Origin: CAYSBE01 sp046309355
GTDB taxonomy: Bacteria > Bacteroidota > Bacteroidia > UKL13-3
Direction of reading: 5' to 3'
Assembly (NCBI GenBank): GCA_046309355.1
Contig: JBKCPL010000014.1
Span: forward strand, 1-39,515
DNA: 39,515 bases
Each line of letters begins with the position of its first letter. The first letter of the stretch is position 1. Of the stretch, positions 1 to 7,759 are shown in pieces. The position numbers and the translations under genes are program-made. Under the pieces are notes generated by a model. It had not been told where the DNA came from. It saw only the letters and a list, made by a program, of their open reading frames with translations, and ran no database searches.

Positions 1-1487
1 CCCCATGAAGCACGTACAAATGTTGAGCGGGTAAGTCCGTAATTCAATCCGGTTCTGAAAATAGTAGCGCGGTTGGCTTTGCCATTCATTTCAAAATACT
101 CGTGGCGGGCACCCAGCGATAGGCTGAGTTGTTTTATACGAAAATCGAGTTGCAGGTAAGGCGCTATGTTTTGCAATGTATGCGTGCCATTATACAGGGG
201 CGAGTTGCTTTCGGTGTGCGTGTACATCAGTCCGCCTATAATCATACCCTTCGATGCGCCCAGTTCCTTTTGCACCTGATACTCGCCAAACGTGGTGGCG
301 AAACTGTTGTCCTGATTTTGTCCGGGGGTGGCTTCGTCTACAGTATTGGTGGTGGTGTTATACCTCAGGCGCAATTTGTGCCTGTATCCGTTTCGGTAGT
401 AATCGGCATGCGGATCAATGCTAAGAAGTCGTGCACGGGTTCGTGTTGTGCTGCTGTCGAGGGCAGTGTAGGCTAATGTAAAACTTTCCCACAGCAAAAA
501 ACTGGTACTGTTTTGCTGCATCAGACTGCCATTTATTCCGTAGTGCAGTCCGGGAATTTTTTTATTTCGGTATTTCGTTTTCAGCGAAACCCTAAGACGT
601 TGGTCGTCTTCGCCTAGTCGGTAGCCTTGGTCGTTTAGGTAATTGAGCATAAGCGTAGCATCCAGTCTGCCGAATCGCTGCGCATGAAAGGCATTGAAAG
701 CCGATTGCCAGCGGGTGGTTTTACTCCAGCGTGAACTGTCGCGAGGCAGTCGGTCGTAAATTCCGCTTTGCAGCTGCACGCTTGTTTTGGGAGTTTTGCC
801 AGGGTCGGCTGTACGCAAATTGATAATTCCATTGAGGGCTGATGAGCCGTACAGCACAGACGAGGCTCCTTTTATGACTTCAATCTGTTCCAGGTTTTCT
901 ACGGGCAAAAATTTCCACTGAGCACTTCCGGCATCACCGCTTAAAAAAGGCATATCGTCCAGAGTAATCATCACACGTGAGCCTGCTCCGTAGCTCCATC
1001 CACTTCCGCCACGTATGTTTACCTGACCATCAATTACATTGACCGAAGGCAACTGATTCAATATATTCTCTATGTTGATGGTGGCCTTGTTTTGAATGAT
1101 GTATGGTTTTATTACATCGGTTGATACCGTCAGCCGTTTTACTTCCTGCTGGTATTTGCCGGCCGAAATCACCACTTGGTCAAGTTGCCGCTGCGAGGCT
1201 GCCAGCACTATTTTTAGTTCGCCCGTAGTTTTATCGGCTGCTGCTTCGCGTGTGGCATAACCCACGTAGCTGCACACCAGCACCACAGGCTGATTATCTT
1301 TTATGCGCAACACAAACCGACCGTTGGCATCGGTGCTTGTGCCCGCTGAAGTTCCTTTAACGGCAATGCTTACACCGGGCAACGGTTCATTGTTTTCATC
1401 GGATACTGTGCCGTTTAGCAAATATTGTGCATGCACCCAGGGCGAAAACAGAAACAACGCTATAAATAGTTGAAGTTTATATAACAT
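1..1487 (-). CDS. TonB-dependent outer-membrane receptor, C-terminal part missing (window edge)
   Basis: My reading of the minus strand from ATG at 1487 gives 495 open codons running off the left edge. The protein starts with a signal peptide ending in WVHAQ (about residues 1-21). Next comes a carboxypeptidase-D-regulatory-like beta-sandwich (about 22-105, with GTVSDENNEPLPGVSI and the SYVGY strand), then a TonB plug (about 115-225) containing QLPSVNVIDGQVNIRGG and the IEVIKGASSVLYGSSALNG signature, then the first barrel strands. Such receptors use TonB energy to import siderophores, vitamins or oligomers across the outer membrane. The single-chain form without a SusD neighbour looks more like a metal or cofactor receptor than a SusC glycan importer, but the substrate cannot be told. 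It is divergent from the T9SS gene starting at 1519, with only 31 bases between the two starts. Confidence 0.93.
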   Translation of the reverse strand, partial: MLYKLQLFIALFLFSPWVHAQYLLNGTVSDENNEPLPGVSIAVKGTSAGTSTDANGRFVLRIKDNQPVVLVCSYVGYATREAAADKTTGELKIVLAASQRQLDQVVISAGKYQQEVKRLTVSTDVIKPYIIQNKATINIENILNQLPSVNVIDGQVNIRGGSGWSYGAGSRVMITLDDMPFLSGDAGSAQWKFLPVENLEQIEVIKGASSVLYGSSALNGIINLRTADPGKTPKTSVQLQSGIYDRLPRDSSRWSKTTRWQSAFNAFHAQRFGRLDATLMLNYLNDQGYRLGEDDQRLRVSLKTKYRNKKIPGLHYGINGSLMQQNSTSFLLWESFTLAYTALDSSTTRTRARLLSIDPHADYYRNGYRHKLRLRYNTTTNTVDEATPGQNQDNSFATTFGEYQVQKELGASKGMIIGGLMYTHTESNSPLYNGTHTLQNIAPYLQLDFRIKQLSLSLGARHEYFEMNGKANRATIFRTGLNYGLTRSTFVRASW

Positions 1488-1505
1488 CCTTTAAATTGCC
1501 TTCCA

Positions 1506-1513
1506 TAATTTTA
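1506..1513 (+). promoter_or_regulatory. -7 element-like TAATTTTA, 5 nt before the start codon
   Basis: TAATTTTA differs from the Bacteroidota -7 consensus TAnnTTTG only in the last base. It is followed by exactly five bases (CACCT) and then the ATG at 1519. If it is used, transcription would begin at or next to the start codon. No clear -33 TTTG is visible. Confidence 0.4.
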
Positions 1514-1518
1514 CACCT

Positions 1519-2253
1519 ATGAAAATGAAAGTTGCCAAAATACTAATTTTATTAAGCTGCACAATACAACTGGCTGCGCAGCCATGTACGCCCCTTGCCA
1601 ATTTTCCCGGCAATCAGGGAATACTTCCGTCAACGTTGCCTCCGGCTTACCTGGATGCACCGTATTCTACAGTGATGCAACTGAAAGCACCGGCCGATAC
1701 CAATGTCGTATTTAACGGTTTGCCGGTAAAGTTTGTCATTGATTCCATGCGTTTGGTGCAAACCATCGGCTTACCTCCGGGTATCACGTTTCAGTGCAAT
1801 CCTGTCACCTGTATGCTGCTTGGCGGACAAACAGGCTGCGCGCTTATCAGCGGCCAGGCTACAGCGGGCGGAGTATATCCCATCAAACTTATCATTCGCA
1901 CGGTAGGCAAGGTTCAGCTTATTTTTCCTATACCGCAGGCTTCTGTCGATACCAACGAGCAATACACCATTTACGTATTTCAAAATACCGGTATAGCTAA
2001 AGTGATTGATACGCAGGTGCCTTTTTCGGTGTACCCCAATCCGGCTTCGCAGTCGGTATCAGTGAATATGCACGGCCTGCCGGGCGAAAAACTGAATGTG
2101 TACGATGCATCAGGAAAACTCGTTTACACGTTTACGAATGAAATGTTGCAAGAAACCCTGACCATCGGTGTGTCGGAATTTGTACCGGGGGTGTACGTTG
2201 CCGAACGCGTAAACAGCGTGGGTGTGAAACGTAGCCGATTTATTGTTCGTTAG
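1519..2253 (+). CDS. Secreted protein with type IX sorting domain
   Basis: A 244-residue protein with a signal peptide (about 1-20, ending LAAQP). The middle part is probably Ig-like and carries the spaced cysteine and glycine pattern GLPPGITFQCNPVTC, then GGQTGC and ISGQATAGGVYPI, which I recall from a common Bacteroidota secreted family. The last ~75 residues form a T9SS type A sorting domain: FSVYPNPASQSVSV, then LNVYDASGKLV and a closing GVYVAERV strand. The signal peptide sends it through Sec; the sorting domain directs export through the type IX machine and anchoring or release at the cell surface. No enzymatic motif is visible, so an adhesive or structural role is only a guess. It is followed at once by uvrC, with no terminator between. 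Confidence 0.85.
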   Translation: MKMKVAKILILLSCTIQLAAQPCTPLANFPGNQGILPSTLPPAYLDAPYSTVMQLKAPADTNVVFNGLPVKFVIDSMRLVQTIGLPPGITFQCNPVTCMLLGGQTGCALISGQATAGGVYPIKLIIRTVGKVQLIFPIPQASVDTNEQYTIYVFQNTGIAKVIDTQVPFSVYPNPASQSVSVNMHGLPGEKLNVYDASGKLVYTFTNEMLQETLTIGVSEFVPGVYVAERVNSVGVKRSRFIVR

Positions 2254-2260
2254 TTCAATA

Positions 2261-4066
2261 ATGGGTTCGCATACCGATAAACTCTCTGCTTTACTTACTT
2301 CGCTGCCCCAACAGCCCGGCATTTACAAATATTTTGATGCCGATGGCAACCTGATGTACATTGGCAAAGCCAAAAACTTGCGCAAGCGGGTGCAGTCCTA
2401 CTTTTCAAAAAACCACTACGAAAACCGCAAAACTGCGGTGATGGTGAGTAAAATTGCCGACATTCAATTTACTCTGGTAGATACCGAAATAGATGCGTTG
2501 CTGCTTGAAAATGCGCTCATCAAAAAATTTCAGCCGAGGTTTAACATCAACCTCAAAGACGACAAAACATATCCGTATCTGTGCATCAAAAACGAACGCT
2601 TTCCGAGGGTATTTCCCACCCGCAAACCGGTTAAGGACGGTTCGGAGTATTTTGGTCCTTACGCATCAGTAAGTATGATGCACACCCTCACCGATTTGAT
2701 AAAAGTGCTGTACCCTATACGCAACTGCAACCTGCACCTGAGCGCACGCAACATCGAAGAGAAAAAATTTAAAGCCTGCCTCGAATTTCAGATTGGAAAC
2801 TGCAAGGCGCCCTGCACAGGTGCACAATCAGAACCGGATTACAACCAGTCGGTGCAGCAAATACGAAACATTCTGAAAGGCCACCTCAGCGAAGTGAAAC
2901 AGCATTTGAAAACGCAGATGCAGCACGCAGCCGCTGAATTGAAATTTGAACAGGCAGCCGACTATAAGCGCAAGCTGGATATGCTGGAAAAATACCAGAG
3001 CAAATCCACCATCGTGAATGCCTCTATAACTGATGTAGATGTGTTTAGCATAACCACCGATGAGCGCTTCGCATTTGTCAATTACCTGAAGGTAAGCAAC
3101 GGCATTATTATACAAACTCAAACTTTTGAGCTGCGCAAAAAGCTGGATGAAACAGATGCCGAATTGCTGGAACTGGCTATAGCCGAAGTGCGCGACACAT
3201 ACGGAAGTACAAGCCGGGAAATTATAGTGCCGTTCGAGTTGCAGCTTCAAGACGACCAATTGACCTTTACTGTGCCCAAGGCAGGAGACAAGAAAAAATT
3301 GCTCGACCTGTCCATGAAAAATGCCATGTACTACCGCAAAGACAAATTGCAGCAATACGAGCAGCTGGATCCATCGGTGAAAACCGACCGCATACTTACT
3401 CAAATGCAAGCCGACCTGCGACTGAAAACACTGCCCCGCCACATCGAGTGTTTTGATAATTCGAACATTCAGGGTGCCTATCCCGTATCGGCTTGTGTAG
3501 TGTTTAAAGATACCAAACCGAGTAAAAAAGAGTATCGCCATTTTAATGTAAAAACGGTGGAAGGTCCCAACGATTTCGATACCATGCGCGAAGTGGTGGG
3601 CAGGCGCTACAGCCGTGTGCTAAGTGAAAACGGTTCATTGCCCGACTTAATTATTATTGACGGAGGCAAAGGCCAGTTGAGCGCTGCGGTTGAAACCCTA
3701 AAAGAGTTGGGCATTTACGGACGTGTACCTGTGTTGGGCATTGCCAAACGTTTGGAAGAACTCTATTTTCCCGAAGACGAATTGCCGCTGTACATCGATA
3801 AAAAGTCGGAGACCTTAAAGGTTATTCAGCATATACGTGATGAGGCCCATAGGTTTGGAATAACGCACCACCGTGCCAGACGAAGCAAAGGTGCACTTAC
3901 ATCTGAGCTTACGCAAATAAACGGAGTGGGAGAGGCCACATTTAAAAAATTGCTCATCGCATTTGGATCAGTCAAAAAAATAAAGGAAGCAAGCCTGACC
4001 GCTTTAACCGATGCTATTGGTGCTGCAAAAGCCGAAACAGTGTACACACACTACCACGCCAAATAG
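2261..4066 (+). CDS. uvrC: Excinuclease ABC subunit C
   Basis: A 601-residue UvrC, the nuclease of nucleotide excision repair that cuts on both sides of a lesion marked by UvrAB. Visible in order: the GIY-YIG nuclease (GIY at 20-22, YIG at 33-35) for the 3' incision; the central Cys-containing segment (ACLEFQIGNCKAPC); a UVR motif for UvrB contact (FEQAADYKRKLDMLEKY); the RNase H-like endonuclease for the 5' incision, with the acidic sites in CFDNSN and IIDGGKGQL and the HRFGITHHRARR histidine region; and a C-terminal helix-hairpin-helix (LTQINGVGEATFKKLL). The length is normal. An in-frame TTG at 2243 lies inside the preceding gene; I prefer ATG 2261, eight bases after that gene's stop, as family N-termini begin close to the GIY motif. 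Probably co-transcribed with the gene before it. Confidence 0.97.
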   Translation: MGSHTDKLSALLTSLPQQPGIYKYFDADGNLMYIGKAKNLRKRVQSYFSKNHYENRKTAVMVSKIADIQFTLVDTEIDALLLENALIKKFQPRFNINLKDDKTYPYLCIKNERFPRVFPTRKPVKDGSEYFGPYASVSMMHTLTDLIKVLYPIRNCNLHLSARNIEEKKFKACLEFQIGNCKAPCTGAQSEPDYNQSVQQIRNILKGHLSEVKQHLKTQMQHAAAELKFEQAADYKRKLDMLEKYQSKSTIVNASITDVDVFSITTDERFAFVNYLKVSNGIIIQTQTFELRKKLDETDAELLELAIAEVRDTYGSTSREIIVPFELQLQDDQLTFTVPKAGDKKKLLDLSMKNAMYYRKDKLQQYEQLDPSVKTDRILTQMQADLRLKTLPRHIECFDNSNIQGAYPVSACVVFKDTKPSKKEYRHFNVKTVEGPNDFDTMREVVGRRYSRVLSENGSLPDLIIIDGGKGQLSAAVETLKELGIYGRVPVLGIAKRLEELYFPEDELPLYIDKKSETLKVIQHIRDEAHRFGITHHRARRSKGALTSELTQINGVGEATFKKLLIAFGSVKKIKEASLTALTDAIGAAKAETVYTHYHAK

Positions 4067-4073
4067 CCAAAAC

Positions 4074-4104
4074 TTGCATGTTCGGTAGAATTGTCTTAAA
4101 CTTG
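4074..4104 (+). promoter_or_regulatory. Bacteroidota-type promoter (TTG-N20-TAAACTTG)
   Basis: A CTTG with TTG at 4074-4076 lies 20 bases before TAAACTTG (4097-4104), a one-mismatch match to TAnnTTTG at the usual spacing. It lies in the gap between uvrC and the T9SS gene at 4127 and would give a leader of about 15-20 bases. Confidence 0.45.
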
Positions 4105-4126
4105 TATTGCATTATTCACAATTAAT

Positions 4127-4816
4127 ATGAAAAAATTACTACTCGCTATTCTTGCTGTTGCTTTTTTACAAGTAAACGCACAATCCAACAAGGTGCGCAT
4201 TCGCATTACTGAACCGGTATCCGGTTCAACCATTACTGCGGGTCAACCGATTACCTTTAAATTCTGGGTTCGAAACATCGATACTGCAACCATCAGCGGT
4301 TCGAATAAAGTATTTGTTAGTCTTGGCAGTTTCAACGGAACTACGTTTACCAATCAGACTTCTCCTGTAGCGCTTGCCAATGTAAATATTGCACCCGGTG
4401 ATTCGCAGCAATTTACCCAGCAATACACTATCAACGTAACCGGTGGCGGTTCGGGCAATATTGGTTTAGGATTAGCCGTATGGTACTCAGCTGACGGTAC
4501 AAATGCCACATTTAACAGTTTCTCAGCAGCTGCATACAATTTGTTCAATTCCATATCAGAGGCTGCTAAAGCTGCTGCTACCGTAAAGGTATATCCTAAT
4601 CCGGCTGTTAATGTTCTGAACATTGACCTGGATTACGAGAAAGAGAAAATCATTAACTTGTTTGATATAACAGGCAAGGTTGTACAATCCCTGCGCACTT
4701 CAGCTAACCGCACCGATATAGATGTAAGCCAATTCAACAAAGGCATGTATCTGTATGAAATTCGCACCGCAGGCAACGAGCTCATAAAAAGTGGCAGATT
4801 TAATGTAGCGCACTAA
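4127..4816 (+). CDS. Secreted protein with type IX sorting domain
   Basis: A 229-residue protein beginning with a clear signal peptide (MKKLLLAILAVAFLQVNAQ). Residues about 20-140 look like one Ig-like or CARDB-like beta-sandwich (VRIRITEPVSGSTITAGQP, later IAPGDSQQFTQQY). Residues about 150-229 are a T9SS type A sorting domain with VKVYPNPAVNVLNIDL, INLFDITGKVVQSL and KGMYLYEIRT. It is expected to be exported by Sec and then by the type IX system to the cell surface. No catalytic residues are apparent. It has its own promoter-like elements and a strong intrinsic terminator directly after it, so it is probably a single-gene unit. Confidence 0.86.
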   Translation: MKKLLLAILAVAFLQVNAQSNKVRIRITEPVSGSTITAGQPITFKFWVRNIDTATISGSNKVFVSLGSFNGTTFTNQTSPVALANVNIAPGDSQQFTQQYTINVTGGGSGNIGLGLAVWYSADGTNATFNSFSAAAYNLFNSISEAAKAAATVKVYPNPAVNVLNIDLDYEKEKIINLFDITGKVVQSLRTSANRTDIDVSQFNKGMYLYEIRTAGNELIKSGRFNVAH

Positions 4817-4838
4817 ATCGCCAACTTAATACTACCCG

Positions 4839-4871
4839 AAAAAGCCCGATTCACTAGAGTCGGGCTTTTTT
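4839..4871 (+). terminator. Intrinsic terminator after the T9SS gene
   Basis: AAAAAGCCCGA (4839-4849) pairs perfectly with TCGGGCTTTTT (4860-4870) around a 10-base loop, and the right arm ends in six T. The flanking A and T runs would let it work in both directions. Confidence 0.85.
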
Positions 4872-4881
4872 AGTTAAAATA

Positions 4882-4913
4882 TTTGGGCATAAACAACCGT
4901 AGTGCTATTTTCG
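4882..4913 (+). promoter_or_regulatory. Promoter of the THX gene (TTTG-N20-TATTTTCG)
   Basis: TTTG at 4882-4885 is followed after exactly 20 bases by TATTTTCG (4906-4913), one mismatch from TAnnTTTG. The spacing is that of Bacteroidota sigma-A promoters. The predicted start near 4919 would give a leader of about 20 bases before the ATG at 4940. Confidence 0.55.
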
Positions 4914-4939
4914 CTGCCCAACAGTAAATACAACACATC

Positions 4940-5047
4940 ATGGGAAAAGGTGATATCCGTTCAAAAAGAGGTAAATTGAAAAATGGTTCATTTGGCCGTA
5001 CACGCAGCAAACGTGCTACAAAAGGCAAGGTAACGAAGAGTAAATAA
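4940..5047 (+). CDS. thx: 30S ribosomal protein THX
   Basis: A 35-residue, very basic protein starting MGKGDIRSKRGKLKNGSFG and continuing RTRSKRATKGKVTKSK. The MGKGDxxxKRGK...GSxGxxR pattern is that of THX, a short peptide that sits in the head of the small ribosomal subunit in Thermus and is widespread in Bacteroidota. It is too short for most gene callers. It has a convincing promoter upstream and lies just before the tRNA-Leu locus, so this is a small translation-related cluster. Confidence 0.93.
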   Translation: MGKGDIRSKRGKLKNGSFGRTRSKRATKGKVTKSK

Positions 5048-5064
5048 GACTTTGGCAACAAAAG

Positions 5065-5123
5065 GCTGCGGTGGTGGTCCCGATGCTCCCGATAGCTATC
5101 GGGACGGGATGGTAGACACGCCA
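5065..5123 (+). pseudogene. Broken partial copy of the tRNA-Leu 5' region with a palindromic insert
   Basis: The first 13 bases of the intact tRNA-Leu (GCTGCGGTGGTGG, 5147-5159) occur identically at 5065-5077. The next matching block, GGTAGACACGCCA (5164-5176 in the intact gene), occurs identically at 5111-5123. In the intact gene the two blocks are separated by AATT; here they are separated by 33 bases containing the palindrome at 5087-5104. After 5123 similarity to the tRNA stops: there is no anticodon stem, T-arm or 3' acceptor strand. This is a dead duplicate of the acceptor and D-arm half, interrupted in the D-loop. Confidence 0.75.
5087..5104. repeat. Perfect 18-bp palindrome inside the tRNA-Leu remnant
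   Basis: TCCCGATAGCTATCGGGA is its own reverse complement. It forms the core of the 33-base insert, flanked by further CCCGAT / CGGGAT half-repeats. From memory, palindromes of this kind recur between genes in many Bacteroidota genomes; this cannot be confirmed from one window. Confidence 0.7.
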
Positions 5124-5146
5124 CTCAGCGCATTGTAAAATACCGC

Positions 5147-5228
5147 GCTGCGGTGGTGGAATTGGTAGACACGCCATCTTGAGGGGGTGGTGCCGTTAGG
5201 TGTAAGAGTTCGAGTCTCTTCCGCAGCA
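5147..5228 (+). tRNA. tRNA-Leu (anticodon GAG)
   Basis: An 82-base cloverleaf with a long variable arm, as expected for a leucine tRNA. The acceptor stem is GCTGCGG (5147-5153) with CCGCAGC (5221-5227), and the discriminator is A5228. The anticodon stem is CCATC with GGTGG around loop TTGAGGG, giving GAG at 5181-5183. The variable arm is about TGCCGTTAGGTGT, and the T-arm is AAGAG-TTCGAGT-CTCTT. No CCA is encoded (CACA follows the acceptor GC), so CCA must be added after transcription. GAG reads CUC and CUU codons. An intrinsic terminator follows ten bases later. Confidence 0.96.
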
Positions 5229-5237
5229 CAAAACGTG

Positions 5238-5264
5238 AAAGCCCTGAATATTCAGGGCTTTTTT
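5238..5264 (+). terminator. Intrinsic terminator of tRNA-Leu
   Basis: AAAGCCCTGAA-TA-TTCAGGGCTTT (5238-5261) is a perfect inverted repeat that continues into a T run to 5264. It closes the tRNA transcription unit. Confidence 0.85.
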
Positions 5265-5270
5265 AGTTTT

Positions 5271-5483
5271 ATGCCTAAACAATGCCATGACTTAACTTTA
5301 CTTCAACATGACTTATTTGCTGTCGTGTTACGTGTGTTATTTGTTTTATTTGAAGCCGACCGAAAGCTCAAAAATGTGGAAACTAAAGCTACAGTTGGCG
5401 GAATGTTTAGTAGCTCGACTAAAACATTCAGTCAGAAAATTGAAACGATTAACCTTGGGTTTGGTGTAGGTATCCGACTTTGA
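5271..5483 (+). pseudogene. 3' remnant of an outer-membrane barrel gene
   Basis: An open stretch of up to 70 codons from ATG 5271. Its last 18 residues, FSQKIETINLGFGVGIRL, align without gaps to the last 18 of the intact barrel protein encoded downstream (FVQSLETLNVTVCVGLRF): the F, Q, ET, N, VG and R positions match. Further upstream, LFEADRKLKNVE resembles YFNAYAEFREVD of the intact protein. There is no signal peptide and no room for the rest of a barrel, because the tRNA terminator lies directly in front. I read it as the tail of a decayed paralogue. A genuine small protein is possible but less likely. Confidence 0.5.
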
Positions 5484-5632
5484 TTTTTCGCACGGCTTTC
5501 ACATGAATTATTCGCTTCCGTACGATATGCCTTTACCCCAAAAGTGTATTTTTTACACATTATTTTTCCTGACTCTTGTTTTTTATCATTCAATGCGGTA
5601 GGTTGCTGATGGATTACAATGCATCAATCACC

Positions 5633-6406
5633 ATGAAAAAGTATTTAGTTCATTTACTTGCAGGCCTTTTGATGGCCTCTGCTTCATACGCACAACCCAA
5701 CAGCACCCTGTCCATATCAGTAGGTGCAGCCAGTCCGTATGGCGACTTTGGTTCAACCGATATAAAAAATCCCCTATCGGGTGCAGCCAAGCTTGGTGCT
5801 ACGCTGGATATTTCGTATGCCTATAAAATTACCAAGATACTGGGTATTACCGGTTTGGTGCGTACACAAATGAATGCAACAAATACAGATGTACTGGCAA
5901 ACGAACTGAAAACCCAAGCCGGTGATAACCGGAAGATGGAAAGCACTTCGTGGTTAAGTGGAAGTGCGCTGGTAGGATGGACCTTTGGTATTCCCATCAC
6001 TGAAAACTTTAGCATCGAAACACGCGCTATGATGGGGTATTCAAGAATAGCTTCGCCTAAGGTAACTATAAGCAACGACAGTGGATACACCTTCACTCAC
6101 ACCAGTTCTACCGGAGCATTCTCGTACCTGCTGGGTGGTGGACTAAAATACAACCTTAGCGAACGGCTGTGTGTGATGGCCAACGTGGATTATTTTAACG
6201 CGTATGCCGAATTCAGGGAGGTAGACGTCACCATTACAGGCCCAGCTGATCCGCTTCTACCTTCTACGCAAACCGGATTTGCATTTATTGATAATTTACC
6301 GTTGGATAAGTTGGATAAACGCAAACTAAGCGATTTAGAAAAGAGGAATTTTGTGCAAAGCCTGGAAACTCTTAACGTGACAGTGTGCGTGGGGCTGCGT
6401 TTTTAA
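5633..6406 (+). CDS. Outer-membrane beta-barrel protein
   Basis: A 257-residue protein with a signal peptide (MKKYLVHLLAGLLMASASYA) followed by alternating amphipathic strands typical of an 8-10 stranded barrel: LSISVGAASPYGDFGS, ATLDISYAYKI, YLLGGGLKYNLSERLCVMAN. It ends in an aromatic residue (VCVGLRF), as barrel proteins recognised by the BAM machinery usually do. An in-frame ATG further upstream would put residues in front of the signal peptide, so ATG 5633 is chosen. The function is unknown; the OmpA/OmpW-like size suggests a small structural or pore protein. The remnant ending at 5483 appears to be its truncated relative. Confidence 0.82.
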   Translation: MKKYLVHLLAGLLMASASYAQPNSTLSISVGAASPYGDFGSTDIKNPLSGAAKLGATLDISYAYKITKILGITGLVRTQMNATNTDVLANELKTQAGDNRKMESTSWLSGSALVGWTFGIPITENFSIETRAMMGYSRIASPKVTISNDSGYTFTHTSSTGAFSYLLGGGLKYNLSERLCVMANVDYFNAYAEFREVDVTITGPADPLLPSTQTGFAFIDNLPLDKLDKRKLSDLEKRNFVQSLETLNVTVCVGLRF

Positions 6407-6525
6407 TACATGCCCTGCCAAATAACATCCGGCTTAAGTAGAATTTTTATCACTAATACCCATGCTTTAGATGCATGTTAAGAAACAATTGAATAGTTTG
6501 CTCATGCAATGAAAAAATTCACCAC

Positions 6526-6948
6526 ATGGAAGAAAAAATAATCTGGTCAGGTAGTGCATCGCAGTGGACCAACTTTAGGTACTACGTCATTTGTGTTCCA
6601 CTTTCTGCGGTTTTTGGTCTGGGATTGTTTATGGCACTGTGGCGCTTTTTAAACACCAAATACCACATTTACGAAATTACCAACCAACGAATTATTGAGC
6701 ACAAAGGTGTGCTTTCAAAAACAACTGACGAACTCGAACTTTACCGTGTAAAGGATGTAAGGCACGAACAGCCATTCTGGTTCAGATTGGTTGGCTTGTC
6801 TACGCTGGTTGTTTACACTACCGACAAAAGCAATACTTTGCTACACATAAAAGGCGTACAAAACGGCAAAGAACTAAAAGAAGCCCTGCGCATAGCCATT
6901 GAAGAAAGACGCGATAAAAAACGAGTACGTGAAGTAGATTTTGAGTAG
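6526..6948 (+). CDS. Bacterial PH-domain membrane protein (YdbS/YdbT-like)
   Basis: A 140-residue protein. Residues about 18-45 form one membrane segment (YYVICVPLSAVFGLGLFMAL). They are followed by a bacterial pleckstrin-homology domain: YHIYEITNQRIIEHKGVLSK, then DELELYRVKDVRHEQPFWFR and LSTLVVYTTD. The R(I/V)xxxxGxLS and DI/VxxxQPxxxR-type signatures are those of the bPH_2 family. The C-terminus is strongly charged (EERRDKKRVREVDFE) and probably cytoplasmic. The family is linked to the envelope, but its molecular role is poorly known. The start is the only reasonable ATG before the membrane segment. Confidence 0.85.
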   Translation: MEEKIIWSGSASQWTNFRYYVICVPLSAVFGLGLFMALWRFLNTKYHIYEITNQRIIEHKGVLSKTTDELELYRVKDVRHEQPFWFRLVGLSTLVVYTTDKSNTLLHIKGVQNGKELKEALRIAIEERRDKKRVREVDFE

Positions 6949-6982
6949 GGCATACGTGTAAACATAGATTTGAGCTTCAGCG

Positions 6983-7191
6983 CTCACGCATAAAAAGACC
7001 AACTTAATCTAATGGCTTCCCCGTTCTTGCTCATCTGTAATGCGTGAGAATATGTTTAATCGCCTCCCGTTCACGCGGAAATCCTATAACACAATGCGGG
7101 GTAGCGTCCGTGTATTAAAATGGAATAGAAATGATGAAAATCTAGATTGCATAACGATAGATGTGACGGACGGCATCCCGCCTTGCGGGAT
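6983..7191. repeat. Inverted repeats in the 268-bp gap between the PH-domain and WG-like genes
   Basis: The gap 6949-7216 carries no convincing gene. It holds CTCACGCAT (6983-6991) and its reverse complement ATGCGTGAG (7040-7048), and a tight hairpin ATCCCGC-CTT-GCGGGAT (7175-7191) just downstream of the end of the leftward gene at 7217. The hairpin lacks a T run, so it could be a weak terminator or an interspersed palindrome. Confidence 0.4.
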
Positions 7192-7216
7192 AGGCTGTCT
7201 GCGACAATAGGGGTAA

Positions 7217-7759
7217 TCAAAACTTGGGATAAGGCATTTTTTCTTTTGTCAGGTCGTACTTAAATTCGGTTTTTAATTCTCCGGTAGTGTAGTCAATCCA
7301 GGCCCACAGGCCGTTCTTTTTTACAGCCACATATGTCATTTCAGCGGTGTACTCGCTAAAGCCGTCATCCATTTTTTTATGTACCCGTATCAGTTTGTAC
7401 GCATCGTACAGGCAGGGTACCGCCAAATACGCTGAGTCATTTGTCCATGCTGATAGGTAGAGACCTACCTTGCCATTTAGCCGCACACCGGTAACCAATC
7501 CGTTAAATTGGAAAAAATCAATAGAGTCGAAAAGGGGAGGGATCAGGCATTGAATGGTTTTGCCGTCTATGCACTGGTACATTCCACACAAGTTTGTTTT
7601 TTTAAGTCGTGCTATGAATACACCGTCTTCGTTTACCGGATCGCCCATTAGGTAATGGGCCTTCAGTTTCTTTTTTAGCTTGTCGGTATCGGACTGCGCC
7701 TTAAGCGGGCTAACCGCCATGCAGTAGGCCGTAAAAAGTATGCAAAGAAATATACGCAT
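7217..7759 (-). CDS. Exported WG-repeat-like protein
   Basis: A 180-residue protein with a signal peptide (MRIFLCILFTAYCMAVSPLKAQ), so probably periplasmic or surface-exposed. The body resembles WG-repeat proteins: repeated strands with a Gly and an aromatic residue at the end of each unit (NLCGMYQCIDGKTI, NGKVGLYLSAW, KKNGLWAWIDYTTGEL), each followed by an acidic F/L-D-x-Y/F segment (PPLFDSIDFF, PCLYDAYKLI, TEFKYD). I see about three degenerate units. No catalytic motif is present and the role is unknown. It is a single leftward gene between rightward neighbours. Confidence 0.72.
   Translation of the reverse strand: MRIFLCILFTAYCMAVSPLKAQSDTDKLKKKLKAHYLMGDPVNEDGVFIARLKKTNLCGMYQCIDGKTIQCLIPPLFDSIDFFQFNGLVTGVRLNGKVGLYLSAWTNDSAYLAVPCLYDAYKLIRVHKKMDDGFSEYTAEMTYVAVKKNGLWAWIDYTTGELKTEFKYDLTKEKMPYPKF

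Noticed and set aside
2828..3541. 237-codon open frame on the minus strand
   Set aside because: Lies entirely inside uvrC, whose motifs are complete; composition is that of an antisense shadow.
4870..5124. 84-codon minus-strand frame over the THX gene
   Set aside because: THX on the plus strand has family residues and a promoter; the shadow runs through the tRNA remnant and palindrome.
5187..5270. Extension of the barrel remnant frame upstream into tRNA-Leu
   Set aside because: It would start within the tRNA and cross its terminator hairpin; only the part from 5271 is considered.
5048..5640. Integrated mobile element at tRNA-Leu
   Set aside because: No integrase, transposase, direct-repeat pair enclosing cargo, or foreign-looking genes; only a scar is supported.
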